A stretch of 6,765 bases of DNA from CAUZEO01 sp963578625 (GTDB lineage Bacteria > Verrucomicrobiota > Kiritimatiellia > SLOV01). Location: positions 1 through 6,765 of the forward strand of contig CAUZEO010000291.1 of assembly GCA_963578625.1 (NCBI GenBank), in the 5' to 3' direction. This document shows, piece by piece, positions 1 to 5,756 of the stretch. A program made the translations under genes and the position numbers. The notes under the pieces were generated by a model that did no database searches, was not told the origin of the DNA, and saw only the letters and a program-made list of their open reading frames with translations. Within the stretch, counting starts at the first letter, position 1, and each line of letters begins with the position of its first letter.

Positions 1-41
1 TTAAGTCAGATGGTCAGGAGGTATTTGGGCTAAAAATAGAA

Positions 42-74
42 AAAAGGGCCTGCCGGAGCAAAACAGGCCCTTTT
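42..74. terminator. Strong bidirectional intrinsic terminator
   Basis: An 11-bp perfect stem pairs AAAAGGGCCTG (42-52) with CAGGCCCTTTT (64-74) around an 11-base loop. On the minus strand the GC stem is followed by six T residues and then CTATTTTT, a very good termination tail. On the plus strand the tail is TTTTAT, shorter but workable. It could therefore end a minus-strand transcript coming from the der side, or a plus-strand gene that finishes just left of the window. A plus-strand frame does stop with TAA at 31-33, but only ten codons are visible. The longer T tail favours use on the minus strand, and both uses are possible. Confidence 0.8.
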
Positions 75-108
75 ATCACCAACGCGACTATGTATTCAGG
101 AGCATCCC

Positions 109-222
109 ATGAAGTTACCGCAGGTGAAGCAACGGTTAGCAGGCCCCGTTGCTAACGGTAAGGGAGCCGCGCTGGCTTACAACACAGACGGGAGCGTCTG
201 CAAAACGAACAACAACCGTTAA
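109..222 (+). CDS. Possible 37-residue small ORF, unrecognised
   Basis: An ATG at 109 is preceded by AGGAG at 98-102 with a 6-base spacer, a textbook ribosome binding site. The frame runs 37 codons to TAA at 220-222. The predicted peptide begins MKLPQVKQRLAG and ends in KTNNNR. It is basic, with one cysteine and no signal peptide or membrane segment, and I recognise no family. The same bases carry several overlapping inverted repeats, so the openness of the frame may be incidental to RNA structure. No plus-strand promoter is obvious, and the strong terminator at 42-74 lies just upstream, so any transcript would have to start in the short gap between them. It could be a leader peptide or small protein, or nothing. 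Confidence 0.2.
   Translation: MKLPQVKQRLAGPVANGKGAALAYNTDGSVCKTNNNR
128..221. repeat. Cluster of mutually exclusive inverted repeats
   Basis: Several perfect pairings compete for the same bases. AGCAACGG (128-135) pairs with CCGTTGCT (146-153). GTTAGC (135-140) pairs with GCTAAC (151-156). AACGGTT (131-137) or TAACGGT (153-159) can each pair with the single partner around 214-221 (AACCGTTA). Inside the outer pairing lie GTAAG/CTTAC (158-162 with 176-180) and a perfect six-pair hairpin CAGACG-GGAG-CGTCTG (185-200). This many exact complements within 94 bases suggests a folded RNA or a cruciform DNA site. AACGGT occurs twice as a direct repeat, giving two alternative partners for one downstream arm, as in attenuators and switches. 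The strand of the transcript cannot be told from the pairing alone. Confidence 0.55.
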
Positions 223-292
223 AATATCCGGGGACATCGAGAATCCACGCAGTACGACCGTCAGGAGCACTTCCAGCTATCCGGATTCGCCA

Positions 293-333
293 CCTCCTTG
301 ATTGCGAACCCAGTACGAACCGCCGGAACGGAA
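293..333. repeat. Split direct repeat, copy A (spaced form)
   Basis: Two 11-base words, CCTCCTTGATT at 293-303 and CCGGAACGGAA at 323-333, are separated here by 19 bases. The same two words occur in the same order and immediately adjacent at 511-532. Copy A looks like a version with a 19-base insertion, or copy B like a deletion. I know no named repeat family with this sequence. Confidence 0.6.
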
Positions 334-510
334 CGGCTCCCTAAAGACATGAACCTCGCAGTGGAACCCCGCAAAATGCGATGCGACCGCTGGTCCCCGG
401 TTAAATCAAATATTCAAAGAACTAATGCCGAAACCTACTGGATGTTTGAGAAAGCGCAAAATGTCCTCGCCTCAAATGTTCCGATCTGACGACCCCTCTG
501 CCTTCTCAAC

Positions 511-532
511 CCTCCTTGATTCCGGAACGGAA
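511..532. repeat. Split direct repeat, copy B (contiguous form)
   Basis: CCTCCTTGATT (511-521) runs directly into CCGGAACGGAA (522-532), with no intervening bases, unlike copy A at 293-333. In this copy the junction creates a perfect hairpin, ATTCCG-GAA-CGGAAT (519-533), which copy A cannot form. This suggests a dispersed, structure-forming intergenic repeat or a locally duplicated and rearranged segment. Confidence 0.6.
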
Positions 533-572
533 TTTCTGATCAAGATCTGGTACTATCTCGGTATTGGCGTCA

Positions 573-601
573 CTTATATCGCCACATATTGTGGTGCACA
601 A
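573..601 (-). promoter_or_regulatory. Candidate minus-strand promoter with palindromic spacer
   Basis: Read on the minus strand, TTGTGC (601-596) and TATAAG (578-573) are separated by exactly 17 bases, resembling a sigma-70 type -35/-10 pair. Transcription would start near 566 and run towards the terminator at 42-74, downstream of and independent of der. The spacer contains an inverted repeat, CCACA-TAT-TGTGG on the plus strand (582-594), where a regulator could bind. The surrounding DNA is AT-rich, so a chance match is quite possible, and the consensus may differ in this phylum. Confidence 0.3.
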
Positions 602-662
602 GAAAAATATTCGATTAATTACACTTTTTTTTGCCCCCGTAAATTGACGGCAATATAAACCT

Positions 663-672
663 CAACATGTTG
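663..672. repeat. Perfect 10-bp palindrome CAACATGTTG
   Basis: CAACATGTTG is fully self-complementary and is flanked by AACC (658-661) and GGTT (673-676), giving a longer stem with one unpaired T on the left side. It sits in the AT-rich stretch downstream of der. It could be a dimeric regulator site or a weak hairpin. No nearby gene shows what it would control. Confidence 0.35.
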
Positions 673-765
673 GGTTGTTTTAGACCAGTTCATCTAAACC
701 ATACGAGAAATGCTAATGAGTTCAGGTGATTTTCGGATATCGTCCGGTAACCGGAAAACGAAGAA

Positions 766-834
766 TGCCGCCCTATCGAAAGTGTGCTTTCAGGCGAAAG
801 GACGGGCCTTTTCCAACAGAACGCGAAGGCGGCA
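766..834 (-). other. Structured sequence immediately downstream of der
   Basis: TGCCGCC (766-772) and GGCGGCA (828-834) form a perfect seven-pair outer stem just past the der stop codon. Inside it, CTTTC (787-791) can pair with GAAAG either at 778-782 or at 796-800, each with a four-base loop. On the minus strand the outer stem is followed by ATTCTTCGTTTTCC, T-rich but not a clean run. It may act as a weak terminator or as an mRNA-stabilising 3' structure for the gltX-der transcript. The closing stem spans 69 bases, unusually long for a simple terminator. Confidence 0.3.
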
Positions 835-836
835 AC

Positions 837-2261
837 TCAAGTCTTGCGTTCGTGGCTGGAGCGGAAGCGCAGCTGTACGGGCGCCCCTTCGAGTCCGAAA
901 GCGGTGCGCAGCGACCTGATCAGGTATTGCTGGTACTGCGGCGAAACATACTTGCGGTGGTTCACGTAAAGATTGATTCGGATCGGCTTCACGCCCACCT
1001 GGGTTGCGTAATAGAGCTTTAGCCGCCGTGCTCCCACCATCGGCGGCTGTACCCGGTCGAATGCATCGTGCAGCAAGCGGTTGAGGACCCCGGTGGTCAA
1101 CTGGGTCTGCACCTGTCCGGCCACATAGTCCATGGCATCGATACAGCGACGAACATTGAATCCGGTGGTAGCCGACGCAAACACGATCGGCACAAAGCCG
1201 AGAAAAGGAAGCTCCTTTCTCAGTGCTTCACCGTACTTTTTTTGCGTCACCTTCTCTTCCATCGCCAGATCCCACTTGTTCACCAGCAGCAGGCACCCGC
1301 GCAACTGGTCGAGCACTTTACGCGCTATTTTCTTGTCCTGCGACGTGGGGCCCTCTGCTGCATCGAGCATCAGCACCACCACATCCGCGCGCTCAATGCT
1401 TTCATCCGTCCGAAACAGACTGAAGCGCTCCACGACGGAGTCCACTTTTCCAAGCCTGCGGATGCCTGCGGTATCGATCAGGCGGTAGTGCCGGACTTGC
1501 GAACCTTTCCCAATCACGAAAGGAACTTCCACGCTGTCCCGGGTCGTGCCCGGCACGTTGGACACAATCACGCGATCGTCATGCAGCAGCCGATTAATAT
1601 AGGAAGATTTACCGACATTGGGTCGACCCACTACTGCGATCCGCAGCGGATCTGTCTGCGCCAACTCGCCGGCGGGCGGCAGCAGCCCGGTCACCGCACC
1701 CAGGAGCTCATTGAGCCCCCGGCCATGGAGCGCGGAAACCGGAATCACGGAAAATCCAAGGAGGGAGAACTCAGGTGCAAGCGCATCATGCACCGCTTCA
1801 TCCGCCTTGTTGGCGGCGACGATCACCGTGGTGTTGCTCTCGTGAAGAATCTTGGACACCTCCACGTCCAGGGGAAGACAGCCCTCTCGCAGATCGACCA
1901 CGTGAATCACTACCGTTGCGTCCTGGATGGCGACTTCGACCTGCCGGCGAATTCCTTCTTCGATGTCGTCCTCCGCGACCGCCTGATCCATCAGCGCGAG
2001 GCCGCCGGTATCGATTAATTCGAAGCGCTCCTCCTCCCACGTGACATTCATGGCGAGCCGGTCCCGCGTTACGCCGCTTTCCTCATGTACGATCGCTACC
2101 CGGCGCCGAACAATCCGGTTGAAAAGGGCAGATTTGCCCACGTTGGGCCGGCCCACGATCGCTACAACGCGCGAGGAATTGGCAGCGGCGTCAAGTTCCT
2201 GGGGATCGGCGCCGGTCTCCGGATACCCGGAATCAGGAGGATGTATCTCTGTATCTTTCAA
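837..2261 (-). CDS. der: Ribosome assembly GTPase Der (EngA)
   Basis: Der binds the 50S precursor and uses two tandem GTPase domains to drive late large-subunit assembly in the cytoplasm. The 474-residue product has the full layout. The first G domain has GRPNVGKS at 37-44, GVTRDR at 63-68, DTGG at 84-87 and NKAD at 151-154. The second has GRPNVGKS at 212-219, GTTRDS at 238-243, DTAG at 263-266 and NKWD at 328-331. A KH-like C-terminal domain follows at about 385-470, including the typical LYYATQVGVKP. Length is normal for the family. About 30 polar residues precede the first strand. No ATG or GTG lies between the upstream in-frame TAG (2283-2285) and the first P-loop, so TTG at 2261 is the only conventional start. 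It lies inside the end of gltX (29-base overlap), implying co-transcription and probably coupled translation. Confidence 0.97.
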   Translation of the reverse strand: MKDTEIHPPDSGYPETGADPQELDAAANSSRVVAIVGRPNVGKSALFNRIVRRRVAIVHEESGVTRDRLAMNVTWEEERFELIDTGGLALMDQAVAEDDIEEGIRRQVEVAIQDATVVIHVVDLREGCLPLDVEVSKILHESNTTVIVAANKADEAVHDALAPEFSLLGFSVIPVSALHGRGLNELLGAVTGLLPPAGELAQTDPLRIAVVGRPNVGKSSYINRLLHDDRVIVSNVPGTTRDSVEVPFVIGKGSQVRHYRLIDTAGIRRLGKVDSVVERFSLFRTDESIERADVVVLMLDAAEGPTSQDKKIARKVLDQLRGCLLLVNKWDLAMEEKVTQKKYGEALRKELPFLGFVPIVFASATTGFNVRRCIDAMDYVAGQVQTQLTTGVLNRLLHDAFDRVQPPMVGARRLKLYYATQVGVKPIRINLYVNHRKYVSPQYQQYLIRSLRTAFGLEGAPVQLRFRSSHERKT

Positions 2262-3558
2262 TCGCCCGATCCAGTCGTTGCACTACCCGTTCGCGCCCAA
2301 GAAGCGCGAGCATTTCGAAAAGTCCAGGTCCCCCGGCCAGTCCTGAAATCGCAACTCGCGCAGGATGAACGAAGCTCCCCGTGTTGCCGCCACTTTCCTC
2401 CGCCAGCGCTCGCAGCGCCTCCTCCGCAGACTCCTCGGTAAACGGCTCGAGCGTTGCATAGCCTTCCCGCAGCAAGCGCAATCCGTCGATCGCGTCGGGC
2501 TTGTTCAAGCGCTTGCGAACTGCCTTTTCGTCAAAGTCATACTCCTCCGAAAAGAAATACGTGGAAACTTCAACGAATTCAGAAATGCGCTTCAGCCGGG
2601 CCTGCATCAGGGAAACAACCTGCCGAAAATAGGTTTCGTCCATATCGTCCCGCCACAGACCGTGATCAACCATCTGTTTTCGACAGGCCTCCCGGAACGT
2701 ATTTTCCGGCATCGCACGAATGTACTCTCCATTCATCCACTCGAGCTTCTTGATATCCATCTGGGCCGGAGAAGACTTCACCCGGTCCAATGTAAAGAGC
2801 CCGATCAGTTCGTCCCGGGTCAATACTTCACGATCGTCACCAGGCGACCAACCCAGCAAAACGAGATAATTAAACAGGGCATCCGGCAGCATACCCTGGT
2901 CCCTGAAGTCCCCCACGAATGCATCTCCATCGCGTTTCGAGTAAGGCTTTCCCTGGCGGTTTACGATCATCGGAAGATGAGCGAAACGGGGCACCTCCGC
3001 ATCCAACGCGCGATACAACGCAACATGGCGGTAGGTATTCTCAATGTGATCATCGCCGCGAATGACGTGGGTAACCCCCATGGCGATGTCGTCCTGAACG
3101 TTCGCAAGATGGAAAACGGGAGTTCCATTCGACCGTACAATCACGAAGTCCTTCATATCTTCCGCCGACTTTGTCAGGTCCCCCTTGATCTCGTCGTGGA
3201 ACGTAATCGCTTCTCCCGGCATCCTGAAAACGATGGCGTTGCCCTGGCCTTCGCTTCCCTTGTCGGATTCGTAGGCAAGGCCTCGCTCCAGGAGGTTCCG
3301 GACGGTCTCAAGCTGCGCATCCTGCCTCGTCGACTGGTACACAGGCTCTTCGTCCGCCTCAAGTCCCAGCCACGACATCGCATCGAATACGGTCTGGATC
3401 GCCTCGGGTGTCGAGCGTGCCCGGTCCGTATCCTCGAGACGAACGAGGAATTCACCCCCGTGGTGCCGGGCATAAAGCCAATTGTAAATCGCGGCCCGCA
3501 TATTCCCAATGTGGACATTCCCTGTCGGACTGGGTGCAAATCTGGTTCTAATGGCCAT
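2233..3558 (-). CDS. gltX: Glutamyl-tRNA synthetase
   Basis: This class I aminoacyl-tRNA synthetase activates glutamate with ATP and charges tRNA-Glu in the cytosol. The product is 441 residues, with FAPSPTG at 7-13 and the HIGH-equivalent HIGN at 16-19. LVRLEDTDRAR follows at 38-48. The KMSKS-type loop reads KPYSKRDG at 204-211, after the motif IRGDDHIENT at 166-175. An alpha-helical anticodon-binding region fills the C-terminal part. The ATG at 3558 is fixed by the family's short N-terminus before the RTRFAPSPTG motif, although no strong Shine-Dalgarno sequence precedes it. The protein is shorter than the usual 460-500 residues, mainly because the zinc-binding insert after strand AY (about residues 95-110) is reduced to a short cysteine-free linker. 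The gene overlaps der. Whether the enzyme also charges tRNA-Gln cannot be read here. Confidence 0.96.
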   Translation of the reverse strand: MAIRTRFAPSPTGNVHIGNMRAAIYNWLYARHHGGEFLVRLEDTDRARSTPEAIQTVFDAMSWLGLEADEEPVYQSTRQDAQLETVRNLLERGLAYESDKGSEGQGNAIVFRMPGEAITFHDEIKGDLTKSAEDMKDFVIVRSNGTPVFHLANVQDDIAMGVTHVIRGDDHIENTYRHVALYRALDAEVPRFAHLPMIVNRQGKPYSKRDGDAFVGDFRDQGMLPDALFNYLVLLGWSPGDDREVLTRDELIGLFTLDRVKSSPAQMDIKKLEWMNGEYIRAMPENTFREACRKQMVDHGLWRDDMDETYFRQVVSLMQARLKRISEFVEVSTYFFSEEYDFDEKAVRKRLNKPDAIDGLRLLREGYATLEPFTEESAEEALRALAEESGGNTGSFVHPARVAISGLAGGPGLFEMLALLGRERVVQRLDRAIERYRDTSS

Positions 3559-3594
3559 GATCGTGATCTTTTACCAAACGTAAATTTTGCAAAA

Positions 3595-3609
3595 CGGGCA
3601 GTATGCCCG
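3595..3609 (-). terminator. Possible terminator after ppk2
   Basis: On the minus strand a six-pair stem CGGGCA-TAC-TGCCCG is followed directly by TTTT. It lies about 83 bases past the ppk2 stop and 37 bases before the gltX start, so it could end the upstream transcript. The short T run makes it modest. It overlaps a second hairpin (3607-3622) by three bases, and the two could act as alternatives in a gltX leader. Confidence 0.45.
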
Positions 3610-3622
3610 AACCGAGGTTCGG
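3607..3622 (-). repeat. Seven-pair hairpin in the ppk2-gltX gap
   Basis: CCGAACC (3607-3613) and GGTTCGG (3616-3622) are perfect complements around two bases, so four or six bases would loop out in practice. In the minus direction it comes before the terminator-like stem and shares three bases with it. It could thus be competing structure in the leader of gltX or part of a compound terminator. No T run follows it directly. Confidence 0.45.
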
Positions 3623-3692
3623 AGCGCAACGAAAACATTACATAGTATGCTATATAGTGTTTTGGAGCTACGGATTCGGCGGCGAAGAAGCT

Positions 3693-4502
3693 CTATTCGA
3701 TAACGATCCCCGACGGGTCAAAATCGGGCTGGGGAATCTGAAGATCCATCGAATCCAGCTTGTCGGCTATGATTTCCGATACAGCAAGATTCCGATACCA
3801 CTTGCGGTCTGAAGGAATCACATACCAGGGAGCCCAGGGCGTACTGCATTTTGACAGCGCGGCTTCGTACGCCTTGATGTAGTCGTCCCATTTTTTCCGC
3901 TCTTCGATATCGGCTTCATTGAACTTCCAGGTCTTTTCAGGATCTTCGAGCCGTGCCTGCAATCTTTCCCGCTGCTCGTCTTTGCTGATATAGATGAAAA
4001 ACTTCAGAATCGTCGTTCCGGACTCGACGAGATTCTCCTCGAAACGGTTTATCTGCTCGTAGCGCTTTGACCAGACCTTTTTCGGGATAAGATTATGAAC
4101 GCGCACAATCAGTACATCTTCATAATGAGAACGGTTGAAGAGTCCGATGGTTCCCCGCGGGGGAACGGCGCGGTGGACACGCCAGAGAAAATCATGATCC
4201 AGTTCCTCGGTGGAAGGGGATTTGAACGATTGAACCCGGCAGCCCTGAGGGTTCACGCCGGTCATGACATGGCGAATCGTTCCATCTTTTCCCGCCGTGT
4301 CCATGCCCTGGAGCACGACCAGGAGGGAACGTTTGTTCTCCGCGTACAGTTTTGACTGAAGTTTGTTCAGTCGCTCAATATTCATCACTCGGCGCTCGTT
4401 TGCCTTGTCTTTGGAACGGAAGTTCCCCGCGTCTCGCGCATCAATGGAGGAAAGGTCGACTTTGCTCCCGAGCTTTATTTTGTGGCGCTTTGCCAAATTC
4501 AT
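3693..4502 (-). CDS. ppk2: Polyphosphate kinase 2 family protein
   Basis: PPK2 enzymes transfer phosphate between inorganic polyphosphate and nucleotides, usually making ADP, ATP or GTP at the expense of polyphosphate. The 269-residue product is a single-domain member. Walker A is GMDTAGKDG at 66-74, followed by HVMTGVNPQGC at 78-88. The Walker B-like segment is LFNRSHYEDV at 121-130. The C-terminal part has WKFNEADIEERKKWDDY at 192-208 and APWYVIPSDRKWYRNL at 224-239, all typical of the family. No membrane segment or signal peptide is seen, so it is cytosolic. The ATG at 4502 is supported by GGGAG six bases upstream. It lies 47 bases downstream of pdxB and probably shares its transcript. Substrate preference (AMP, ADP or GDP) depends on the PPK2 class, which I cannot assign from motifs alone. 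The symbol is a family name. Confidence 0.93.
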   Translation of the reverse strand: MNLAKRHKIKLGSKVDLSSIDARDAGNFRSKDKANERRVMNIERLNKLQSKLYAENKRSLLVVLQGMDTAGKDGTIRHVMTGVNPQGCRVQSFKSPSTEELDHDFLWRVHRAVPPRGTIGLFNRSHYEDVLIVRVHNLIPKKVWSKRYEQINRFEENLVESGTTILKFFIYISKDEQRERLQARLEDPEKTWKFNEADIEERKKWDDYIKAYEAALSKCSTPWAPWYVIPSDRKWYRNLAVSEIIADKLDSMDLQIPQPDFDPSGIVIE

Positions 4503-4508
4503 TTTGTT

Positions 4509-4513
4509 CTCCC
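4509..4513 (-). promoter_or_regulatory. Ribosome binding site of ppk2
   Basis: GGGAG on the minus strand is followed by a six-base spacer and then the ATG at 4502. It is the clearest Shine-Dalgarno sequence among the five minus-strand genes and fixes the ppk2 start. der, gltX and pdxB lack one of similar quality. Confidence 0.7.
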
Positions 4514-4549
4514 GCGGCTTATATCAAGACCTGATCGGATTTTGCTTCT

Positions 4550-5701
4550 TCAGTCAATCACCTGAAACCCGAGACCGGTTAGTTTCTCACTCTGTTTGGC
4601 GCTACCATTTTTCAGCGACACTTCGTACGCGGGAAACTCCCTTCGAACGCCATAATTGCGCCGGAGACCGGAAAAATATCCGCCACGCGCACGGGCATCC
4701 GGAACGGCTCCCTCTCGCAGCCGCCGGTCGTCCTCCTGGAGGTCGTAGGCAATCCGCACTGCGTTCCACAGCACATCCTGGTCGAGGCAACCCCGCGCAT
4801 CCAGTTCGATGCGCGGGCATTCCAGGTCGGGAACGTGGTGGGCCGGATTGAACGTTCCCGGAACTTCGAAAAATTGGCAGGCGTCCTCGTACAGCATCAG
4901 GGTGCCCTTCAGTTTCCCCTCGTGCGAATGCCCGGCAATATGAGCGGTCCCCAGATCCACTCGGTCGAGAACATCCAGCCGGATTTCGGGTTCATGCTCC
5001 CAGACATCCAGCGCGGCTGCCCGCACGATCCCGCTGTCCAGCGCCGTCAGCAACGCATCCGAATCGACGACCTCGCCCCGGCTTGCGTTGACGAACAACA
5101 CGCCGGACCGGACTTTCTCGAAAAACCGGCGGTCCACGAGATGCCGCGTTGCGAAATGCCCGCGGTCTTCCAGCGGAACATGGAACGTAATGATGTCCGC
5201 CTCTTCGAGAAGCTTGTCCAGCGGAATCAACGCAGGGTCATTTTCGACCATGGTCCGTGGCGGATCATTGAGAAGAACTCGCAGTCCCATCGAGGAACAC
5301 TTCCGGGACACCTCCCGACCCACGTGTCCGACGCCGATGATCCCGATCGCCAATTCGTCCAACAAAAGGCCGTGCGCAAGCACCATGTTCAGAGTAGCCG
5401 CGACTGCGTATTCCGCGACACTGCAGGCGTTGGATCCGGCGGCACAGCTCCACCCAATTCCCCGGTCTTCCAGGTAGGGCACGTCCATATGATCAATTCC
5501 TGCGGTCGCCGTGCCCACAAAGGCTACCGGGGTGTCCTTCAGCAGATTTTCATCCACCGTTGTTTTCGACCGGATGATCAGCGCGTCCACGTCCGTAAGA
5601 ACGTTTGTGGAAATCGCCTCGTCCGGCACGGTGAGAACCGTCCCCAGCGTGCTGAATGCCTCTACGCCAAGCAAAACGGAGGATGCACAAACGATTTTCA
5701 T
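4550..5701 (-). CDS. pdxB: 4-phosphoerythronate dehydrogenase
   Basis: PdxB oxidises 4-phospho-D-erythronate to 2-oxo-3-hydroxy-4-phosphobutanoate, an early step of the DXP-dependent route to pyridoxal phosphate, before SerC (PdxF) and PdxA/PdxJ. The 383-residue length matches the family. The NAD-binding loop is GVGHVG at 123-128, with an acidic residue in NDPP at 145-148. The catalytic set is present as R208 (NASRGE), E237 (WEHEP) and H254 (GTAHIAGHS), at the positions I recall for the E. coli enzyme. The C-terminal dimerisation domain (about 285-380) contains LRRNYGVRREF (346-356), which resembles the E. coli enzyme and argues against a generic D-2-hydroxyacid dehydrogenase. It starts 55 bases after eboE and ends 47 bases before ppk2. 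The Shine-Dalgarno sequence is weak. SerC and other B6 genes are not in the window. Confidence 0.9.
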   Translation of the reverse strand: MKIVCASSVLLGVEAFSTLGTVLTVPDEAISTNVLTDVDALIIRSKTTVDENLLKDTPVAFVGTATAGIDHMDVPYLEDRGIGWSCAAGSNACSVAEYAVAATLNMVLAHGLLLDELAIGIIGVGHVGREVSRKCSSMGLRVLLNDPPRTMVENDPALIPLDKLLEEADIITFHVPLEDRGHFATRHLVDRRFFEKVRSGVLFVNASRGEVVDSDALLTALDSGIVRAAALDVWEHEPEIRLDVLDRVDLGTAHIAGHSHEGKLKGTLMLYEDACQFFEVPGTFNPAHHVPDLECPRIELDARGCLDQDVLWNAVRIAYDLQEDDRRLREGAVPDARARGGYFSGLRRNYGVRREFPAYEVSLKNGSAKQSEKLTGLGFQVID

Positions 5702-5756
5702 GCCGCCAGTTTGGATCTGACGAGGGCCGCGAGCAAGGGCAAAAGCGGAGAAGTCT

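Larger units (their letters stand above)
32..566 (-). ncRNA. Hypothetical minus-strand structured RNA
   Basis: This interval lies between a promoter-like pair (573-601) and a strong terminator with a six-T tail (74-42, minus direction). It contains the hairpin at 519-533, the stem GAATCC/GGATTC (241-246 with 283-288) and the inverted-repeat cluster at 128-221. It shows no tmRNA, 6S, SRP or RNase P signature that I can recognise. Short minus-strand frames exist inside it, for example one with an ATG at 350 ending in TGA at 261 (29 codons, beginning MSLGSRSVPAV), but none has family support. The RNA is an inference from flanking signals. Its ends are approximate, and it could equally be the long 3' untranslated tail of the gltX-der transcript. 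Confidence 0.2.
1..836. other. Gene-poor region downstream of der
   Basis: No reading frame here has a recognisable protein family, and the open frames are short on both strands. The stretch is not featureless. It contains an intrinsic terminator near its left end, overlapping inverted repeats at 128-221, a split direct repeat, a promoter-like pair on the minus strand near 573-601, and structured sequence next to the der stop codon. Bases 540-720 are AT-rich, with an eight-T run at 625-632, in contrast to the GC-richer genes. I looked for tRNA T-arms, tmRNA ends, the RNase P P4 motif and the SRP apical loop on both strands and saw none. The region may hold an unrecognised RNA gene or decayed mobile or repeat DNA. 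Confidence 0.7.

Noticed and set aside
1..33. Ten-codon tail of a plus-strand gene ending in TAA
   Set aside because: The position before the terminator is suggestive, but ten codons cannot be distinguished from chance.
150..224. Integron attC-like site (TAACGGT at 153-159 facing ACCGTTA at 215-221)
   Set aside because: The outer arms resemble attC core AAC/GTT ends, but the heptamers do not fit RYYYAAC and GTTRRRY. The inside holds two separate hairpins rather than one long imperfect stem, and no integrase or cassette is visible.
152..350. Overlapping minus-strand frames (29 codons at 350-261, and a longer startless frame ending at 152)
   Set aside because: Two frames are open at once over the same bases, the longer has no start codon, and neither resembles a known protein. 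They are more likely by-products of RNA structure or decay.
298..489. 63-codon plus-strand frame starting at TTG
   Set aside because: It has a weak start, no ribosome binding site and no family, and it crosses repeat copy A.
425..658. 77-codon plus-strand frame in the non-coding region
   Set aside because: It has no Shine-Dalgarno sequence before the ATG and no recognisable motif, runs through an eight-T tract, and overlaps the repeat and promoter-like sequence.
743..758. Hairpin TCCGG-TAA-CCGGA next to AAAA
   Set aside because: The A run follows the stem on the plus strand, so on the minus strand the T run comes before the stem. It is the wrong order for an intrinsic terminator in either direction.
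1068..2018. 316-codon plus-strand open frame
   Set aside because: It is fully antisense to the G domains of der, and its translation is histidine-rich and domain-free, as expected of a shadow frame.
2365..3645. 426-codon plus-strand open frame
   Set aside because: It lies antisense to gltX, has no recognisable domain, and is open because of codon bias in the real gene.
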